From Portulaca oleracea (Eukaryota; Streptophyta; Magnoliopsida; Caryophyllales; Portulacaceae): 64,000 nt of DNA. The stretch spans positions 9,324,254 through 9,388,253 of the forward strand of contig CM055892.1 in assembly GCA_029582165.1 (NCBI GenBank). Reading direction: 5' to 3'. Within the stretch, counting starts at the first letter, position 1. The number at the start of each line of letters is the position of its first letter. A model generated the notes under the pieces. The model saw nothing but the letters and a program-made list of their open reading frames with translations. It ran no database searches and had not been told where the DNA came from. Shown in pieces: positions 32,397 through 45,500 of the stretch. A program made the translations under genes and the position numbers.

Positions 32397-35300
32397 CTAA
32401 ACCCGTATTAATTAAGGTCTTAATCCCAGTGATTAACGAAATTACGCTGTTCAAATTTTTCTTTCTTTTACGTTAATATGGTTATTACTGTTATTATTAT
32501 TATTATTTATTTTTATGCGCGACAGGTCTCGAGCAAGGCGATGGTTAAACGGGTTGATTTTATGTTATCTCGAATTTAAAGTTATTATTACGAGTTTATG
32601 AATACTTTTACGATAAGTTTTATAATTTATTTTATCGTTCTCAATTTTACGCTTGTAACCGAAGAAGGTTATATTAATTTTAATTTCCGTTTCTTTTACG
32701 ATTTATATTACCCAACCTTCCTAAGTACATTTTATTGCTCAATTCATTTTATTAATATGTCATACCAATTTATTTTATGTGGTTTAGTATTAGTTAATTT
32801 TACCCAATTTATTCCCAAGTAATTTTATTTAATTTATGCTAAACTATTTTATCAAGTTTTATGTTGATTAATTTTATCTAGTTTATTTCCAATTACCTTA
32901 TCTAGCTAATTTTAATGATACCTTAGTTAGCCTAATTACTAATTAGAAGAATGGTTTAAGTAGTGTTTTAATTTAATTAAGGGAGTATATTTATATATAC
33001 AAGGGGGGGAGTAATAAGGCCTTCTACTTCATTTTATTTACAAATCAGAAATTCATCTCACCTCAACCCTCCTCCCCCTTTCTCCTCTCCCCAGCCCTGT
33101 CCGGGCGTTTTCCGGCCGGCCAGTGGCGGCCAGTGTGAGCCACCCTCCTTCCCTCCTCTCTTGTTTCCTTCTCCAATTTCTCTCTCAAGTGGTATATATT
33201 CAAAACCCTAACTCTATTCTTTATGTTCTAATCTGAAATTTCACTTCTAATTTGTGTAATTCTTGTTGTTCTTCATCTCTTTTATGTTTTTAAGCATGAA
33301 TTTATGTTGTGGTTAAGTTAGGTTAATTAGGGTTTAAGTTTTGGGTTGAATGCATGTAAATTTTGGGTGTTCTTGAAGAGTTCTTGATAGATTTATGGTG
33401 GATGATGATTCTATCTTTGTGCATGTGAGTTTGTTGAAGGAATATTGAATTTTGGGACTGATTGTAAGTATTGGTTATGTTAATTATGTGATTTTGTGCT
33501 TAAATGATATGAATTGGTGAGAATTTGGGGGAGTGCTAGTACAAGCATTGTTTCAAGTAGCATGATTTAATCCATGGTTGCATGTGAGATTTATGATGTT
33601 ATTTGAGTAAGTTTTGAATGTTCATTTCTGGAAATATGATGAATGTTAGCTAATTTGAAGTTTAGTTGTGAATTGGTATGATTTAGAAGCTTAAACAAAC
33701 ATTAGAAGTGGGATTAAGGGCATTAAAGTTTCTGTTTGGGAATCTGATTTTTACAGAGGATGAAAAGTGTTAATTTTGCCCAGATTTTTACTGGAAATGA
33801 TAGCCCAAGTGATTATCTAACTCTAGGCTTTGGAATTTCGAGAATCCGATATGTATAGCCCGAGATACGAGCAAAACCGTGAAGGGGTACTGTTATATAC
33901 GTTTTCTGGAGTCAGTAGCTAAATGCTACTTTTTCGTCCATTTGGAGACCTTGTTGGTTCTTGTGATAAACATAAAAGTTTTAGGTTACTCTTTAAGATT
34001 TCCGGAAAGATAAGATTTGCGCCCATACGATATCGGGAGTGAAAGATATGAGGCCGTGTTTAAGGGCTGTCAATTTAGTTTTCTGCCCAGAATATTATTT
34101 CCAATTTCTGACTTTGGGGCCATAATTCAATCATTAAGGAGTTCTAATCAATGGGCAAATTGTATGTCAATGTTAGGATAATCAAGATATGTATTTTAGG
34201 TTGCACGTATGATCATTTGGTGAGGATGGTTTTCTCCTAAAGGTGTAATTGTCATTAGTAAGTCATGGTTATACTATTGAAGAACTAAAAGAGTTATTAT
34301 CACATATTGATGTTTGGTTTAGAATTCGGGATGCTTGTCTAGCCTAAGGCTTCTTTGATCTCTAAATAGTCTCAAGAAATAATCTTCTTCTAAGTACTTA
34401 ACTCTAGTTCATCGTTTCAAATGCTCCCGAAATTAATATTTCATGCTCATAATTGTCTTCCTTGTAAACAGCGACATTCCCAAATAAAGTCAAAGAACTC
34501 GTTAATCCTCATTTTAGCCTTCCATTTCTTGAGTTTCATACTCCAACCATGTTATTGTCCAAGTCTACTCTTCAATTCACAAGCTTTCCATCGATTATTT
34601 ACCAGCCTCTATATGAGTTTCATATCGGAAGTTCAAACCATAGGATTTGTTTTTATGTGCCGACAAACCAGCTTCTGTCGGGCTACTTTTGAGCCCTTCC
34701 TTTCATTTTTAGCCTTGGCCAGTTGACAAAGTTGTAGGGCGTGATTTTCCCTTTCCGAAAAGTACTCGTTTGCAAAAATCTGAGTTTCTAGCTCGAGTTA
34801 TCACCAAATCTTTGATTGATCAAAACTGAAATTTCTATTTTCTCATCCCTTTTAAGTTATCAAGTTTTAATTATTTTAACTTGACTTGTAAATTTCAAGG
34901 ACTTTATTAAAGTTCTCAATTTTCTTATGCTCTTATTATAGTTTCCAAGTCGCCCAAACCGTCCCAAGCTCGAGGCACGTCGCTAGATCTTTCTACTACC
35001 CAAGGTACGCAAATTGTCCAACTTTTCGCTCCTTATCATCATTTAATGTTTTCATGGTTATTTTAAGTTGTGCTTTAATGTTTATGTTACGGTTTTAAAG
35101 GGTCCCATTTTTTATGTTTTCTTTGTGCTAGTTACTTATAGGTGCTAGCTCTCTTTTTATGCATGATACTCCTGATCAGAGTGTCGGACACGGCTTGTCG
35201 TCATTGCTCGCGATCACCAATCAAACCGATCGGTTTGGGCATGCGCGTGTGTGAGATGCATTGCATCGATCGTAAGGGATCAAATACTTATGTTTTAGTA

Positions 35301-35882
35301 CCTATCTTACCTTTCATGTACCTTACCTTTTACGTTGATGAATCAAGTTATTTTATTCTTGTTTATCCCTTTCCCCGTTTTTAAAATGAATTTAAATGCC
35401 GGCACTAAAACCGTTTTCGAACGGTTTGACGTGTTGGAGGTTTACGTACTGAGTGTTTCCCCACTCATTTTTGCGTATGTTTTAATGTTTTGTTTTAGGC
35501 GGTCCGAGCTCTCCGGTTAAAGGCAAAGATAAGCAAAAGTTGGAGTTTTCCCGACCAAGGTAGTCTTAAAGGGCGGTTTTGGCCAACATCGGTGGTCTTC
35601 TTGGTGCCAGAGATTGATTCATATGGGAGGAAGTTTAATATATATATATATTTCTTGATGGATGTATAAAGCTTAATATATATATGTTTTTAGTGATTGT
35701 TTATGTATGGGTTTAAGTGTAGCGTTCATTTGGGTGATTCATGTATAGTTTGGTGGTTCGTGTGCCTTGTCCCGAGTGGGGACGGCGGTAATGCCTCAAT
35801 ACTTGTCTTTTCCGCTGCGCTAATCACAGGTTTAATTGATGGTTTAAGTTAATCTTGTGGTTAAGGGTGTTGGGGTGTTACA
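32397..35882 (+). repeat. 5' LTR, 14 bp short at its start
   Basis: Aligns to the second LTR from its base 15 (CTAAACCCGTATTAATTAAG) to the terminal GGGGTGTTACA. A TATA-like TTTATATATACAAGG lies at about 32990. The missing TGTAACGACCCGCC indicates a small deletion at the left junction. Confidence 0.9.
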
Positions 35883-38415
35883 GTTGTGGTATCAGTGCGG
35901 AGTTATAAGAAGAACTTGAGGATTTAGAGTTTCATAAGAATTTGTGATACGGATTTGAGCAATATGTATGTTATGTGTGATATATGCACCTTTATGGATT
36001 GAGATTTGGAAATTGTGAATATGTTGGGGATGAATGTTGAGCTTGAAGCTCTAGATGTGTTTATGAAGTGTAAGTTGTTTTCTTGCAGGAATACAAGTTA
36101 TGTAAAAGTTTGGGATAGCTCAATTTATAGGGGAAGTGCTGTCGAAATTTCTCCAGAATTTAGAGAGCTTTAGTATAAAAATCTAAGGAAGTTTAAGTAC
36201 AAATTACAAGTAATCTATTAGTAGGTGCAAGTGAAGCGTGCTAAGTGCTTTTGAGAATGCGAGGCAGGTTGAATTAGTCTCGAAAGGAGAATTGGAGTCA
36301 TTCAAAGAAAAGTATACAAATCCAATTCCAAGTGGGATTGATGTAGAAGGCAAAGGAAGTGTTAAGTGCCTTATCATGGTGTGTTGTGAAATGTTTAAAA
36401 GCGTTTAAATGATATGAGTGAGTAGTACGCTCCAAGTATAGTAAGTGAAGTCACAGGGATCTTAAGAGGGAACAAGAGTTCCATTAGTATCAAATGAGGT
36501 TCAAGTTGGTTAAGTCTTGGATCTTGCCTTGATTTTTCTTTTATTAATTTTAACGAGCTCTTATTTGCTAAGTTTATTAAAACCTCGCGTTCATGTTATA
36601 TATATGTAATATAGATGGATCACAATGGTGACCCTGACTACTTTGGGTTTTAATTCAAAAAGTTACTCAGGCGCATACCTTTTCCGCGTAGATGTGCAAG
36701 CCAACCTAGGGAAGAGAACTACGCTAATAAGGTAGCCAAGAGAAACCCGACCTCTTATGCGGGAAGTTCTGACCCCGCGATACTAGGAGAATGATTTAGA
36801 GATTTGGGAAAGATATTTGAAGTAGTTGAGGTACATAAGATAAGAAGCTGACAATAGGGACCTCTTATTTGAAAGGAGAAGCTAATTTTTTTTGGGGGAA
36901 AACTATTAAGGGAGAGTACCAAGGGACAAGCAAAGCTTGGCGGGGAGCTATTAAGGAACAACCATTGTGAGGACCAAACCTCTTCTGCTTGGCCTTTATA
37001 TTTCAAGTTCATTGCTCGAATTCAACCTTTATTCCATGCTCTCATTGTACATCCTCATGGTAAAGTTCACCCCCTCATCGCAATATCAAATCCAAGCTTC
37101 GCTTTCCTATCATTGTTTATTCTCAAGAATCTTTATCAAATCTGTCATTATTATCATCCGATGACGTTAAGGCATTCAATAACACGCCTTTATCGACTTG
37201 TTACCAATTCGTGATCAATTCCTTCATGACCATTACCTACTTCGATCGCTATTAACTCGCTATTTCTTGAGAGATAGACGTTAGATTCATATGACCCTTT
37301 TTACTCGCTAAGATTTATCTTTTTCAAGTGGTTGTCATGTTCCACCATGAATCTGCATACTATTTCCAAAACTCAGCTTCAATAAAAGTCATACTCGGTT
37401 TAAGATCAATAACTTATGCTCTATCACTCCAGGAAGTTACTGCAAAATATTCATGCATTCCAAACATTAATTCCCTTAATTCAGAAATCAGAAAATTGAT
37501 CCTAATATCTTTCCTTTTCAAATCAAGCTCATTTCGATGTACTTACGAATTTCCTTGTTCATGAAATCATTGTAATCATCATCTTTATCAAATGTGCTAT
37601 ATTTTGTTGATCCTCGTTTTCTTAATGTATATACATGTGTCGTTGGACTAGAGAATATCTATATTCCTCCATGAAGCTTTAAATCCATCAGTGTGAACCT
37701 TTGCTTCGTCGTTGACTTCAGAATTCATGTTTCTACCCCTATCGATGGCATCTCCCTATTATCATGTTTTTCCTTCGCGCCTGTTAGTACCTTTTATAGG
37801 AAATAGATGTCAGGAGGGAAGTTTAATAAAGTAAGGAAAAGCAAGGTATAAAGGTATTAGTTTGTATGGAAATTTCGAGATACCTGAGGTAAAGTGGGAA
37901 GTGTAGAGAAACAGTTATTCAAGGAGATACTAGGGACCTTCGAGTCAAGACTTTTTACGATTAAGTTGTTCATAAAGCCAAGAATATAGAACGCTTGGAG
38001 AAAGATTAGCTCTTCTTCCAGAGGAATAAAAGTCATATGGATATATCTGAGAAAGAAAACATTCTTATCATGTAATTTATGAAGGGAAGAGAGTGTTCAG
38101 ATAATTAATAGAAGTAAAACCCAGTGTTTTGGGGTTTTTGAGAGATAGTAATGCCCCCTGACAATGACTGGTCTTAGAAAGCGATGCAAAGAGAAATGAA
38201 TTCAAGGTATTATGAATAACCCGCGTAAGGTGTTCGTCACGACGAGGACCGTAACCTCAGAATGACATACGATATCATGAAGACACCTCGGAAGCCACTT
38301 GGGAAGCCCAGGAAGACATGAAGAAAAGCTACCCGCACCTCTTTTAAGGTTTTTCCGAACGTGAGTAATCCAACAGCAAGTTTCGGGGACGAAACTTCTT
38401 TTTAGGGGGAGAGGG
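35883..38415 (+). other. non-coding interior with PBS and PPT
   Basis: TGGTATCAGTGC at 35887-35898 is close to the initiator-Met tRNA site TGGTATCAGAGC. The stretch to 38398 has no recognisable gag, protease, integrase or reverse transcriptase motif in any frame; its longest open frames are under 90 codons. The polypurine tract TTTTAGGGGGAGAGGG ends at 38415. Confidence 0.75.
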
Positions 38416-41400
38416 TGTAACGACCCGCCCTAAACCCGTATTAATTAAGGTCTTAATCCCAGTGATTAACGAAATTACGCTGTTCAAATTTTTCTTTCTT
38501 TTACGTTAATATGGTTATTACTGTTATTATTATTATTATTTATTTTTATGCGCGACAGGTCTCGAGCAAGGCGATGGTTAAACGGGTTGATTTTATGTTA
38601 TCTCGAATTTAAAGTTATTATTACGAGTTTATGAATACTTTTACGATAAGTTTTATAATTTATTTTATCGTTCTCAATTTTACGCTTGTAACCGAAGAAG
38701 GTTATATTAATTTTAATTTCCGTTTCTTTTACGATTTATATTACCCAACCTTCCTAAGTACATTTTATTGCTCAATTCATTTTATTAATATGTCATACCA
38801 ATTTATTTTATGTGGTTTAGTATTAGTTAATTTTACCCAATTTATTCCCAAGTAATTTTATTTAATTTATGCTAAACTATTTTATCAAGTTTTATGTTGA
38901 TTAATTTTATCTAGTTTATTTCCAATTACCTTATCTAGCTAATTTTAATGATACCTTAGTTAGCCTAATTACTAATTAGAAGAATGGTTTAAGTAGTGTT
39001 TTAATTTAATTAAGGGAGTATATTTATATATACAAGGGGGGGGGGAGTAATAAGGCCTTCTACTTCATTTTATTTACAAATCAGAAATTCATCTCACCTC
39101 AACCCTCCACACCCTATCTCCTCTCTTGACCTGTCAGCCCAGGCGTTTTCCGACAGCCGGCTGCCAAGGCGTGCCCAGTGTGGTGGCCGAGCCACCCTCC
39201 TTCCCTCCTCTCTTGTTTCCTTCTCCAATTTCTCTCTCAAGTGGTATATATTCAAAACCCTAACTCTATTCTTTATGTTCTAATCTGAAATTTCACTTCT
39301 AATTTGTGTAATTCTTGTTGTTCTTCATCTCTTTTATGTTTTTAAGCATGAATTTATGTTGTGGTTAAGTTAGGTTAATTAGGGTTTAAGTTTTGGGTTG
39401 AATGCATGTAAATTTTGGGTGTTCTTGAAGAGTTCTTGATAGATTTATGGTGGATGATGATTCTATCTTTGTGCATGTGAGTTTGTTGAAGGAATATTGA
39501 ATTTTGGGACTGATTGTAAGTATTGGTTATGTTAATTATGTGATTTTGTGCTTAAATGATATGAATTGGTGAGAATTTGGGGAAGGAGTGCTAGTACAAG
39601 CATTGTTTCAAGTAGCATGATTTAATCCATGGTTGCATGTGAGATTTATGATGTTATTTGAGTAAGTTTTGAATGTTCATTTCTGGAAATATGATGAATG
39701 TTAGCTAATTTGAAGTTTAGTTGTGAATTGGTATGATTTAGAAGCTTAAACAAACATTAGAAGTGGGATTAAGGGCATTAAAGTTTCTGTTTGGGAATCT
39801 GATTTTTACAGAGGATGAAAAGTGTTAATTTTGCCCAGATTTTTACTGGAAATGATAGCCCAAGTGATTATCTAACTCTAGGCTTTGGAATTTCGAGAAT
39901 CCGATATGTATAGCCCGAGATACGAGCAAAACCGTGAAGGGGTACTGTTATATACGTTTTCTGGAGTCAGTAGCTAAATGCTACTTTTTCGTCCATTTGG
40001 AGACCTTTTTGGTTCTTGTGATAAACATAAAAGTTTTAGGTTACTCTTTAAGATTTCCGGAAAGATAAGATTTGCGCCCATACGATATCGGGAGTGAAAG
40101 ATATGAGGCCGTGTTTAAGGGCTGTCAATTTAGTTTTCTGCCCAGAATATTATTTCTAATTTCTGACTTTGGGGCCATAATTCAATCATTAAGGAGTTCT
40201 AATCAATGGGCAAATTGTATGTCAATGTTAGGATAATCAAGATATGTATTTTAGGTTGCACGTATGATCATTTGGTGAGGATGGTTTTCTCCTAAAGGTG
40301 TAATTGTCATTAGTAAGTCATGGTTATACTATTGAAGAACTAAAAGAGTTATTATCACATATTGATGTTTGGTTTAGAATTCGGGATGCTTGTCTAGCCT
40401 AAGGCTTCTTTGATCTCTAAATAGTCTCAAGAAATAATCTTCTTCTAAGTACTTAACTCTAGTTCATCGTTTCAAATGCTCCCGAAATTAATATTTCATG
40501 CTCATAATTGTCTTCCTTGTCGCTTGACGACATTCCCAAATAAAGTCAAAGAACTCGTTAATCCTCATTTTAGCCTTCCATTTCTTGAGTTTCATACTCC
40601 ATCCATGTTATTGTCCAAGTCTACTCTTCAATTCACAAGCTTTCCATCGATTATTTACCAGCCTCTATATGAGTTTCATATCGGAAGTTCAAACCATAGG
40701 ATTTGTTTTTATGTGCCGACAAACCAGCTTCTGTCCGGGCTACTTTTCGAGCCCTTCCTTTCATTTTTAGCCTTCGGGCCAGTTGACAAAGTTGTAGGGC
40801 GTGATTTTCCCTTTCCGAAAAGTACTCGTTTGCAAAAATCTGAGTTTCCTAGCTCGAGTTATCACCAAATCTTTGATTGATCAAAAACTGAAATTTCTAT
40901 TTTTCTCATCCCTTTTAAGTTATCAAGTTTTAATTATTTTAACCCCAGCTTGTAAATTTCAAGGACTTTATTAAAGTTCTCAATTTTCTTATGCTCTTAT
41001 TATAGTTTCCAAGTCGCCCAAACCGTCCCAAGCTCGAGGCACGTCGCTAGATCTTTCTACTACCCAAGGTACGCAAATTGTCCAACTTTTCGCTCCTTAT
41101 CATCATTTAATGTTTTCATGGTTATTTTAAGTTGTGCTTTAATGTTTATGTTACGGTTTTAAAGGGTCCCATTTTTTATGTTTTCTTTGTGCTAGTTACT
41201 TATAGGTGCTAGCTCTCTTTTTATGCATGATACTCCTGATCAGAGTGTCCAGACCTGGCCAGTGTCGACTGCTCGGCAGTCACCCAATCCAAACTTCGAT
41301 CGGTTTGGGCATGCGCGTGTGTGAGATGCATTGCATCGATCGTAAGGGATCAAATACTTATGTTTTAGTACCTATCTTACCTTTCATGTACCTTACCTTT

Positions 41401-41950
41401 TACGTTGATGAATCAAGTTATTTTATTCTTGTTTATCCCTTTCCCCGTTTTTAAAATGAATTTAAATGCCGGCACTAAAACCGTTTTCGAACGGTTTGAC
41501 GTGTTGGAGGTTTACGTCTTGAGTGTTTCCCCACTCATTTTTGCGTATGTTTTAATGTTTTGTTTTAGGCGGTCCGAGCTCTCCGGTTAAAGGCAAGGAT
41601 AAGCAAAAGTAGGAGTTTTCCCGACCAAGGTAGTCTTAAAGGGCGGTTTTGGCCAACATCGGTGGTCTTCTTGGTGCCAGAGATTGATTCATATGGGAGG
41701 AAGTTTAATATATATATATTTCTTGATGGATGTATAAAGCTTAATATATATATGTTTTTAGTGATTGTTTATGTATGGGTTTAAGTGTAGCGTTCATTTG
41801 GGTGATTCATGTATAGTTTGGTGGTTCGTGTGCCTTGTCCCGAGTGGGGACGGCGGTAATGCCTCAATACTTGTCTTTTCCGCTGCGCTAATCACAGGTT
41901 TAATTGATGGTTTAAGTTAATCTTGTGGTTAAGGGTGTTGGGGTGTTACA
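38416..41950 (+). repeat. 3' LTR
   Basis: Begins TGTAACGACCCGCCCTAAAC and ends GGGGTGTTACA. Near-identical to the first LTR over long stretches, with differences concentrated in a few short patches (see findings). Confidence 0.92.
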
Positions 41951-42400
41951 CAATTATTTTGGTTTGATTTTACGTTTACGTAAAGAAAGTTAATCTCTTC
42001 TTTGGTAAGAGTTTTTTTGTACCCTTATTTAGGGTTTTGAGTCTCTTTCTAGAGTTTTTGTTCAGTTGGTTGTACCCTTATTTAGGGTTTTGAGTCTCTT
42101 TCTAGAGTTTTTGTTCAGTTGGTGTGGTCTAATACGTTGGATGAAGATCGACTTTCAAATTGCTATCGCACGGGTTGTGAGGTTCTCCATCAATGGTAAA
42201 GATGCAAAGTCATCGAAAAAAGATGCAGATTCATCGAAGAAATTGGAGCCAAACGTCAGTAAGATTAGTATTAGTTATTTGGAAGTTGAATTTCATATCT
42301 ATGTTTTAGATTTACAATTGTTCAATCATGATTTTTATTGTAAGTGATGTATGGCTCCCTATTAATCAAATTGCTATGTTTGGTTTCAAAAAAAAAAAAA
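41951..42400 (+). mobile_element. poly(A)-ended retroposon, copy 1 (5' truncated)
   Basis: Closely matches 47966-48360, from CAATTATT...GGTTT.ACGTTTACG to a terminal GTTTGGTTTC plus poly(A) (42388-42400). An open frame shared with copy 2 reads MKIDFQIAIARVV...ISYLEVEFHIYVLDLQLFNH. A 53-bp segment (TGTACCCTTATTTAGGGTTT...) is tandemly duplicated here (42018 and 42071) and single in copy 2. The LTR element to its left removed the 5' part. The product is not recognised. Confidence 0.7.
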
Positions 42401-42462
42401 TTACATTAACTAGCTTTAGCACCAGTGCGGTTTTTCATCACCCATTTTTTTAACTATTACCG

Positions 42463-42494
<32 letters not shown>

Positions 42495-42554
42495 TTATTA
42501 TGGAAATCTCACGGAATTTATTTCATACTAGAAAAATGCTTACAAGTGTCTTCT

Positions 42555-45500
42555 TTAATCAGGTCGGTAATAGGTTGTCTCCAAGTTTGACCAATATCTA
42601 GTCCCGACTTCTAAGGGATCGTAGTGGGCTAAGGCATGCGCAACCTTATTACTGAACGTTTTTACATGTTTAAATAAACAGGAATTAAAATCCTTGGCTA
42701 GTGCCAAGTTACTACTAATAAACGAGCCTACTTCAGTCTTGACAATGATCTCTTTCTGTAGCATATTTATCAGTTGGCCGAGTCTCCTTCAAGAATCACA
42801 TTGAGTTCTCCTATTTCCTTCGCTATCTTTAGTGCAAAAATTGTTGCCCTCGCTTCCTCTGCCTCCGGACTTCCAACACCCACATCTTGTGAACCGCCGC
42901 CCGAATCAATTCGCCCTTAGCATCTCTGATTATCGCCCCCCCCCCCAGCAGTGGTAGAGACCCTCCTTCATCCCACCATCAAAGTTGACCTTCACGTATC
43001 CCGTGGGTGGCGCCTGCCACTGGTCCGCCATTGCTTGTTTAGTCGGGTATAGGCTGTCTCTCGCCTGTTGGTAGTCTTCGACAAAAGCCAGTGCCTTTCT
43101 TACTTCAAGGAACGGATTCGCCGAGCTCAGATTGTGGAGAAGCTTGTTCCTGAAGTTCCAACAAGCCCAAAGGATTGTCATTATTTTGTCCAGGCTATGG
43201 TCACCTCTGTTTTCAAGATCGATCATCCAGCAGGTCCCATAAACTTCTGATGTGTGCCCCCTCATTCACCACATTAATGTTTGCTGCTATCCAAATCTCC
43301 TTCGCCGCATGACATTCTATCAATGCGTGTAGTAAGTTCTCTCCATTCTGTGAGCACAGTGGACAAGTCCCGTCCGAGCTTGGGATTCGTTTGGCCAGCG
43401 CTTCTCTAGTGGGGAGCACTTGCAGTGAGACTCTCCACATGAAAGACTTGATCCTTGGGGGTAAATGAGCGTTCCAAATTCTTTTCCATCCATTCGACCT
43501 GGGCTTACCGCTCCCTTGAGGTTTATCATTGTTTGCCTCTGCTTAGATCATCTGATATGCCGAGCGTACCGTTAATTCCCCATCTTGAGTATAGTGTCAC
43601 ACTAATCTATTGTCCAGCCAGCTTGGACACAATGGTATATTCTTGATCACCAAAGCATCAACAGGGACAAAAATTGCATCTATCAAAGTCTCATTCCAAC
43701 GCACCGTGTCCCTGTCAATGGGGTCATGTACTGTTATCCATCTAGCCTCCGGCATAATTGGTGTGACGGGTCTGAATTGAGTTGGCCGCGGGATCCATTT
43801 CTCTTCCCACACATTCAGTCGTCTCCCGTCCCCTACCGCCCATCTCACACCTTTTTTAACTACTGACAAAGCTTCGTGTAGTCCACACCACGTAAAGCTC
43901 GGCTTACTACCCAGTCTCGCCTCCAACATAGGGTCATTCGAAAAATATTTTGCTTTTAATATCTGAAACACCAATGACTCTTCATCTTGTAGTATCCTCC
44001 ACACTTGTTGGGCCAAGAGTGCTAGGTTAAAAGCTTCAAGTTCCCTAAAGCCCATTCCCCCTTCGCTTTTTTTCTGCATAATTTTTCCTTCGACACCCAA
44101 TGAATTTTCCTTGTTTCCTTTGTATGTCCCCACCAATAGCTGATTATGTGGGATTGAATCTCATTAATGAAACCCACTGGGAGCTTGAATACACTCATGG
44201 TGTAGGTCGGTATCGCTTGGGCCACCGCCTTTACTAGCACTTCCCGCCCCGCCCATGAAAGATTCTTGATCAACCAGCTGTGGATCCTCTTCAAGACTCG
44301 ATCTTTCATGGTTATGAATGCCCGAGATGTTGTCCGGTTTACTCTTGTTGGGAGCCCTAGATATTTGTCATGCGCTAGGACCTTTTTAATATCAAGAGTG
44401 ATGACCAGGTTATCTCTCCTTTGATGGGATACCTTCGAGATGAACACAACTTGGGATTTGCCCAGATTAATTCTCTGCCTGGATGCCCCTTTGTACAACT
44501 GAAGTATTCTTCTAATCTCCATAGCATCATCATTGGTTGCTTTGCTGAAAATAATGGAGTTGTCGGCAAACAGTAGATGGGATACCGTCGGTGCCAACCT
44601 GCAAACGGATAGCCCGTTCAGTCTATTCTTATATACGATATCACTCAGAAGATATGAGAGTCATTCTGCACAGAAAAGGAAGAGGTAGGGGGAGATCGGA
44701 TCCCCTTGACGAATACCTCGAATCGGCTTGAGAAATCCTATAGGTTCCCCATTTATTATAAAGGACATCATAGCTGTTTCAACAAAGCTCATCACCAATT
44801 CAACCCAATTCTCCCTGAACCCCAGCTTGATCGTTCTCCTCAAGAAAGACCACTCCACTCAATCATATGCTTTGGCCATGTCTAACTTAATCGCCATCAA
44901 ATTTCGACTCAAATTCCCAGCATGCATAGCATGAAATAACTTGAAAGCGACAAAAATGTTGTCTGTAATTTGTCTTCCTGGAGTAAATGCGCTCTGGTTA
45001 ATCGAGATAATATTCGGTAAAATTTCCTTCAATCTCTGTGTCACCACTTTTGTGACCAATTTGTATAGGACGTTGCAGAGTCCAATTGGTCTAAAGTCGC
45101 CGACGTCTTCCAGGTGTTGTTTCTTCGGTATAAGTACTATATGGGTGTGATTCAGGTGAGCTGGCATCGGCGCCCCATTCAGGATGTTCAGGGCCGCCTT
45201 GGTAACATCTTGTCCTACCGTAGACCAGAATTTTTGGTAGAAAAACAGATTGAAACCGTCTGGCCCCGGTGCTTTGTTTGGTCTCATGGAATTCAAAGCT
45301 TCTCGGATCTCCTCTGTTTGGTATGGTCTGTTTAATCTTTCGTTCATCACCTCCATCACTTTGACCGGTACACAGTTCAGGACTTACTCTATATTGCTAC
45401 ACCCGCTGCTAGTAAAGAGGTCAGAGAAAAACTTCAAGACAATTTGCTCAATTTTGCTGTTATCCGAGGGGATTTTCCCGTTTGTGTCTTTGAGGGCTTC

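Larger units (their letters stand above)
32397..41950 (+). mobile_element. LTR retrotransposon with 3.5-kb LTRs and non-coding interior
   Basis: Two long LTRs (32397-35882 and 38416-41950) flank a 2.5-kb interior. A TGGTATCAGTGC primer-binding site follows the first LTR, and an AGGGGGAGAGGG polypurine tract precedes the second. No gag or pol was recognised in the interior, so this is a non-autonomous (LARD-like) element of probable Ty3/gypsy origin; the GGACGAAACTTCTTTTTAGG sequence before the polypurine tract is typical of gypsy elements. The first LTR lacks its first 14 bases, so the target duplication cannot be confirmed. Confidence 0.85.

Noticed and set aside
32598..32822. Identical 74-codon open frames at 32598 and 38631
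   Set aside because: Both are the same position in the two LTR copies. Identity reflects LTR duplication, not protein conservation.
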